A DNA stretch of 64,000 nucleotides. Source: Ochotona curzoniae (taxonomy: Eukaryota; Chordata; Mammalia; Lagomorpha; Ochotonidae). A program made the translations under genes and the position numbers. Below are positions 60,885 to 64,000 of this stretch, in pieces (position 1 is the first letter of the stretch; each line of letters starts with the position of its first letter). The stretch lies in assembly GCF_017591425.1 (NCBI RefSeq), contig NW_024464918.1, positions 12,398,001-12,462,000 of the forward strand, given 5' to 3'. Below the pieces are notes generated by a model. It had not been told where the DNA came from, searched no databases, and worked only from the letters and a program-made list of their open reading frames with translations.

Positions 60885-61188
60885 ATTCTATTTCTTATTG
60901 TATAGGTAGATTTACAGAGAGGAGAAACCAAAAGAAAGATCTTTCACTCCTCAAATGGCCGCAACAGTTGGAGCTGAGCCTATCTGAAGTCAGGAGTGAG
61001 AAGCTTCTTCTGGATCTCATATGCAGGTGCCAGATCCCAAGGCTTTGGGCCTTTCTGCACTGCTTTCCCAGGCCATAAGCAGGAATCTGGATGGAAAGTG
61101 AAGTAGCCAGAACACGAACCCACATCCATATGGGATGCTGGGGCTTGCAGAAAGAGCATTAGCCAATTGAGCCATCATGCCAACCGCA
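60885..61188 (-). repeat. Lagomorph C-type SINE, reverse
   Basis: 'cgcaacagttggagctgagc', 'cacatccatatgggatgctg', ending 'gagccatcatgccaacc'. Confidence 0.88.
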
Positions 61189-61189
61189 T

Positions 61190-62720
61190 AAGGTACTTTC
61201 TTCAACTTATATTTATCAAACCCTGAACCCTGACGAAGCCTCTCCCAATTTGGGTTTCTGCTGTTCATTGAATATTCTGCTAAAGTTTCCAATACTATGA
61301 TACTTATTTATCTGCTCAGTGGCCCTGAGAACAATTTTTTACTGAGTCATTTTTTACATTTACAGATATTTTATGAATGTATTTCCTAAGTAAAACAAAG
61401 ATATAAATGTGTCATCATTATAGTTAAGGAAAATCATTAAGTGCCAGGGGTCCGTGCAGTAGGTGTGGATGACACAAAGGTGTAAAGAGAACAGCTCCCT
61501 GTTCGACAGGGCCCAGGGGAGCTTCCAGCTGTTTGGCAGGGCCTGATAGATGTCTCTCTGTCCACCTTGATGCGCTTTCTCCCCCTTTTTCCATGGACAC
61601 TCAAGCACCCCACTAAGAATTTTGTAATCTATTGAGGCACTGTTGTTTGCCCCTGTGAGATGGCTTTTGCAACCATGTGAGCTTGAGAGTTAATGTTATT
61701 GATAACGTCCTGGTGAGAGGGACTTTGACTACACACAGGAGCATAATTAAGCCCATGCCATTTCTAGACACGTTATTGTGTGCCTACCCATTGCCATAGA
61801 ACCTGGCCCAGACATGCAGCACACCCTCTGGGAAAGGGCTTGATAAATATCCTAAATATTAATGCAAGTGGTGAGAGTAAGAGCTGAAACTGCTATGGCA
61901 ATAAATATAGTTACTGTGATCTCAAAGGCTAGCCTGTCTTTGCAATTTCTCTGGAGCCTAGAAAATATAACTCTTTTAGCTGCTTTTATAAGTTTTAGCT
62001 AGAGAATTAAGGATGATTTTATTAAAGAAATATGCTTTGAATTATTATTTGATTGTTTATGGGATTGTAGAGTCTATAGTTGTAGGGGAATTTAACATTT
62101 GAAACTTTTGTCTTGGATTTTTATGTTTTTTCCTTGTGACATATTATTCCCATTAAATGATGGGTAAATTGTACAAACAGAAATGTGGTAAGAATGTATT
62201 ATTGATTAGCAGGTAATCGCATGTGCCTTGGAATCCTGCCTGTTGCTCCATGGCTACTACTGAAGAATGAACAATAGCTTGCTTTGAAGAAATGAATACA
62301 GTATTTTGCAGAATTATCTTTAGGGACACCTGCTTAGCCCTTTAATACAGACAGAATGACCAAATGCCTGTACATGCCCCCTTAGTCTTGAAGTAAAAAT
62401 AGAACAATTAGTTGTTTGTGTCTGAGTAAATAAAAAAGGACAGCTTCTAGAGCTGTTGCGAGGACACCAAGTGACAGTGTCCGGGTCTCTTTATCGCTGA
62501 CTCCACGCACCCTCCCTGAGCTCCAAACTCAGCTGCAGCTGGTCTCCAGCAATTAATATATTTTTATATAATTTTAAAGTATATATAAATGCCTTCATAA
62601 GATAAAGAGCCTTCAGTACACAAAAGCCACCCTTGGAAAAGGATACCAACAACTGATCTGCTATGTTTTGTATATGCCACCAAACATAAAAACACAAAAA
62701 GAATGAAAAAGCAAAGCAAG
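61190..62720. other. Intergenic single-copy-looking DNA
   Basis: About 1.5 kb with almost no recognisable repeats apart from a possible MIR-like stretch near 61770-61870. No exon found. It could contain conserved noncoding sequence, but no specific motif supports this. Confidence 0.45.
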
Positions 62721-62721
62721 C

Positions 62722-62998
62722 CAATGCTGTGAAGCAACTGGTTAAGCCACCACCTGCAAAGCCAGCATCCCACATGAGTGCCAGTTCAAGTCCCAGCTGC
62801 TCCACTTCCAACGACTTGGGCTCCTTCCATGTGCAGGACCTGAATGGAGTTCCAGGGTCTTGGCTTGGACCTGGCCTTGCCCCAGACATTGTAAGCGTTT
62901 TAATGAATCATTAGATGAAAGATATCTCCTTATCTCTCCATCCTCTTACCTTTCTCTCTCTTTCTGTAACTCTGCCTTTCAAATAAAAGGATAATTAA
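62722..62998 (+). repeat. Lagomorph C-type SINE, diverged
   Basis: 'agccagcatcccacatgagt', 'caagtcccagctgctccact', tail 'ctgcctttcaaataaaagga'. A gap is present in the middle. Confidence 0.75.
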
Positions 62999-63184
62999 AA
63001 GATAGAATACATATTCCAATAGAGAATGAATAACTCATTACTATCAGACCCCACAGAAAGACGTGAAATGCCTGGCAAAGAAATCAGAAAAAAATGATGA
63101 TAAGGATACTCAGAGATAAAGAATACAGCTGATTAAAATTAAGAAACTATGCAAAAAGCTAGAAATCTTGAATAACCAAACATG

Positions 63185-63505
63185 GACTGGACCTTTGGTA
63201 AAGCAGATACCACATCATCTGCCATGCTTGCATCCTGTATCCAAGGCACTGGATTTGAGCCCTACCTGAGGATTCTGGCTCCAGCTGTGTGCTGATGCTC
63301 ACCCTAGCAGGCGACAGTGACAACTCAAGCACCTGAGTTCCCGCTCCCCATCTGGAGGTCCACACGGAGGTCCAGGCTCTTGGCTTCAGTTCAGCCCAGC
63401 CTTTACCACTGCAGGTACTCAGAGAGAAACAAACAGATGGAAAACCTATCTCTCCCACTTTCTTTGCCTCTCTGCGTTTCAAATTAAAAACAAAACAAAA
63501 CAAAA
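63185..63505 (+). repeat. Old lagomorph SINE, forward
   Basis: 'ggatttgagccctacctgag' at the B-box side, 'ggctcttggcttcagttcag', 'ctctgcgtttcaaattaaaa' and a CAAAA-rich tail. Confidence 0.65.
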
Positions 63506-63547
63506 AATCATAATTTGGGATAGACTTTTTAAAAAAATGAACCATAG

Positions 63548-63898
63548 GCAGTATATCTGGTTAAACTACAACTTATAATGCTGGCACCCCACATCGCAGC
63601 ATCACTTGGAGTCCCAGTTGCACTACTTCCACTCCAGCTTCTTGCTAATGTGCCTGGGAAGAGAGCTCAAATGCTAGAGTGCCTGCCACACATGCGGGAG
63701 ACCGAGATGTAACTCCTGGCCTGTGGCTTCAGAGTGGCCAAAGCCTTGTTGCTGCAGCCATTTCAACAGTGCACCGGCAGATGTAATTGCTCACGCGTGC
63801 TCGCTCACTCGCTCTCTCACTCTCTCTCTCCCCTTTCCCTCCCTTTCTTTCTCTGCCACTCTGCTGATTAAGTCTTTTTTTTTTTTTAACTAAAAAAT
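63548..63898 (+). repeat. Old lagomorph SINE, forward
   Basis: 'ctggcaccccacatcgcagc', 'gagtcccagttgcactactt' and a long CTCT/CTCG tail (63795-63860) ending in a T run and an AATAAA. Confidence 0.65.
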
Positions 63899-64000
63899 AA
63901 AGTGTAATACACACAAGGAAAGAATTCTAAAATCTGCAGAAGAAAAGCCCCAAGTCTCCTTTAAGGTCATTCCCATTAAAACAGAGCAAACTTTTTCAAA

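Noticed and set aside
19083..64000. MIR146A or another neighbour expected 3' of ATP10B
   Set aside because: In human, MIR146A lies beyond the ATP10B 3' end. I looked for its mature sequence on the strands I could read and did not find it. It is probably outside the window.

Overview
The window is vertebrate nuclear DNA with intron-exon structure and dense dispersed retroposons. It is almost certainly from a lagomorph. The dominant repeat is a tRNA-derived SINE of the lagomorph C type, with an A-box-like 'tagcggctaaag', a B-box-like 'ggttctaatccc' and a (CT)n / AATAAA / A-rich tail. The form beginning 'tcaccttgaacgcccggga' looks more like pika (Ochotona) than rabbit. That species call is recognition from memory, not a computed match.

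Only one protein-coding gene is supported. Its six last coding exons lie on the + strand at 392-517, 2388-2588, 5666-5746, 6433-6537, 13186-13373 and 16590-17046, and they join in frame with consensus AG/GT borders. They encode the membrane half and cytosolic tail of ATP10B, a class 5 P4-ATPase (lipid flippase). The tail ends in RRSQSSLTI, which separates ATP10B from ATP10A and ATP10D. No stop or frameshift interrupts any exon. A 3' UTR of about 2.0 kb follows, with candidate poly(A) signals at 19077 and 19194. The exons for the P-domain, N-domain and TM1-4 lie upstream of the window.

The introns hold a 22-base G run followed by about 1 kb of (GAAA)n, a decayed second copy of an exon tail with its splice donor, fragments of MIR, SINE and L1, and a palindromic MITE-like element. 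From about 19.1 kb to the end (45 kb) no gene is visible. This part holds a 1.35-kb polypyrimidine tract with a (TG)26 run, many SINEs (several nested, with clear target-site duplications), an L1 5' region that carries a fortuitous 296-codon ORF, an unidentified processed retrocopy on the minus strand, an L1 3' end split by three SINEs, and a 1.9-kb minus-strand L1 that has both ends but no ORF1/ORF2. A block near 27.6-28.5 kb is repeat-free and rich in TAAT-core sites; it is the best candidate for conserved regulatory DNA.

I found no gene cluster, CRISPR array, defence island or other new multi-gene system. The observations most worth checking are the internally deleted L1 with its tandem 5' monomers, the duplicated splice donor, the MITE-like family and the TAAT-rich block.
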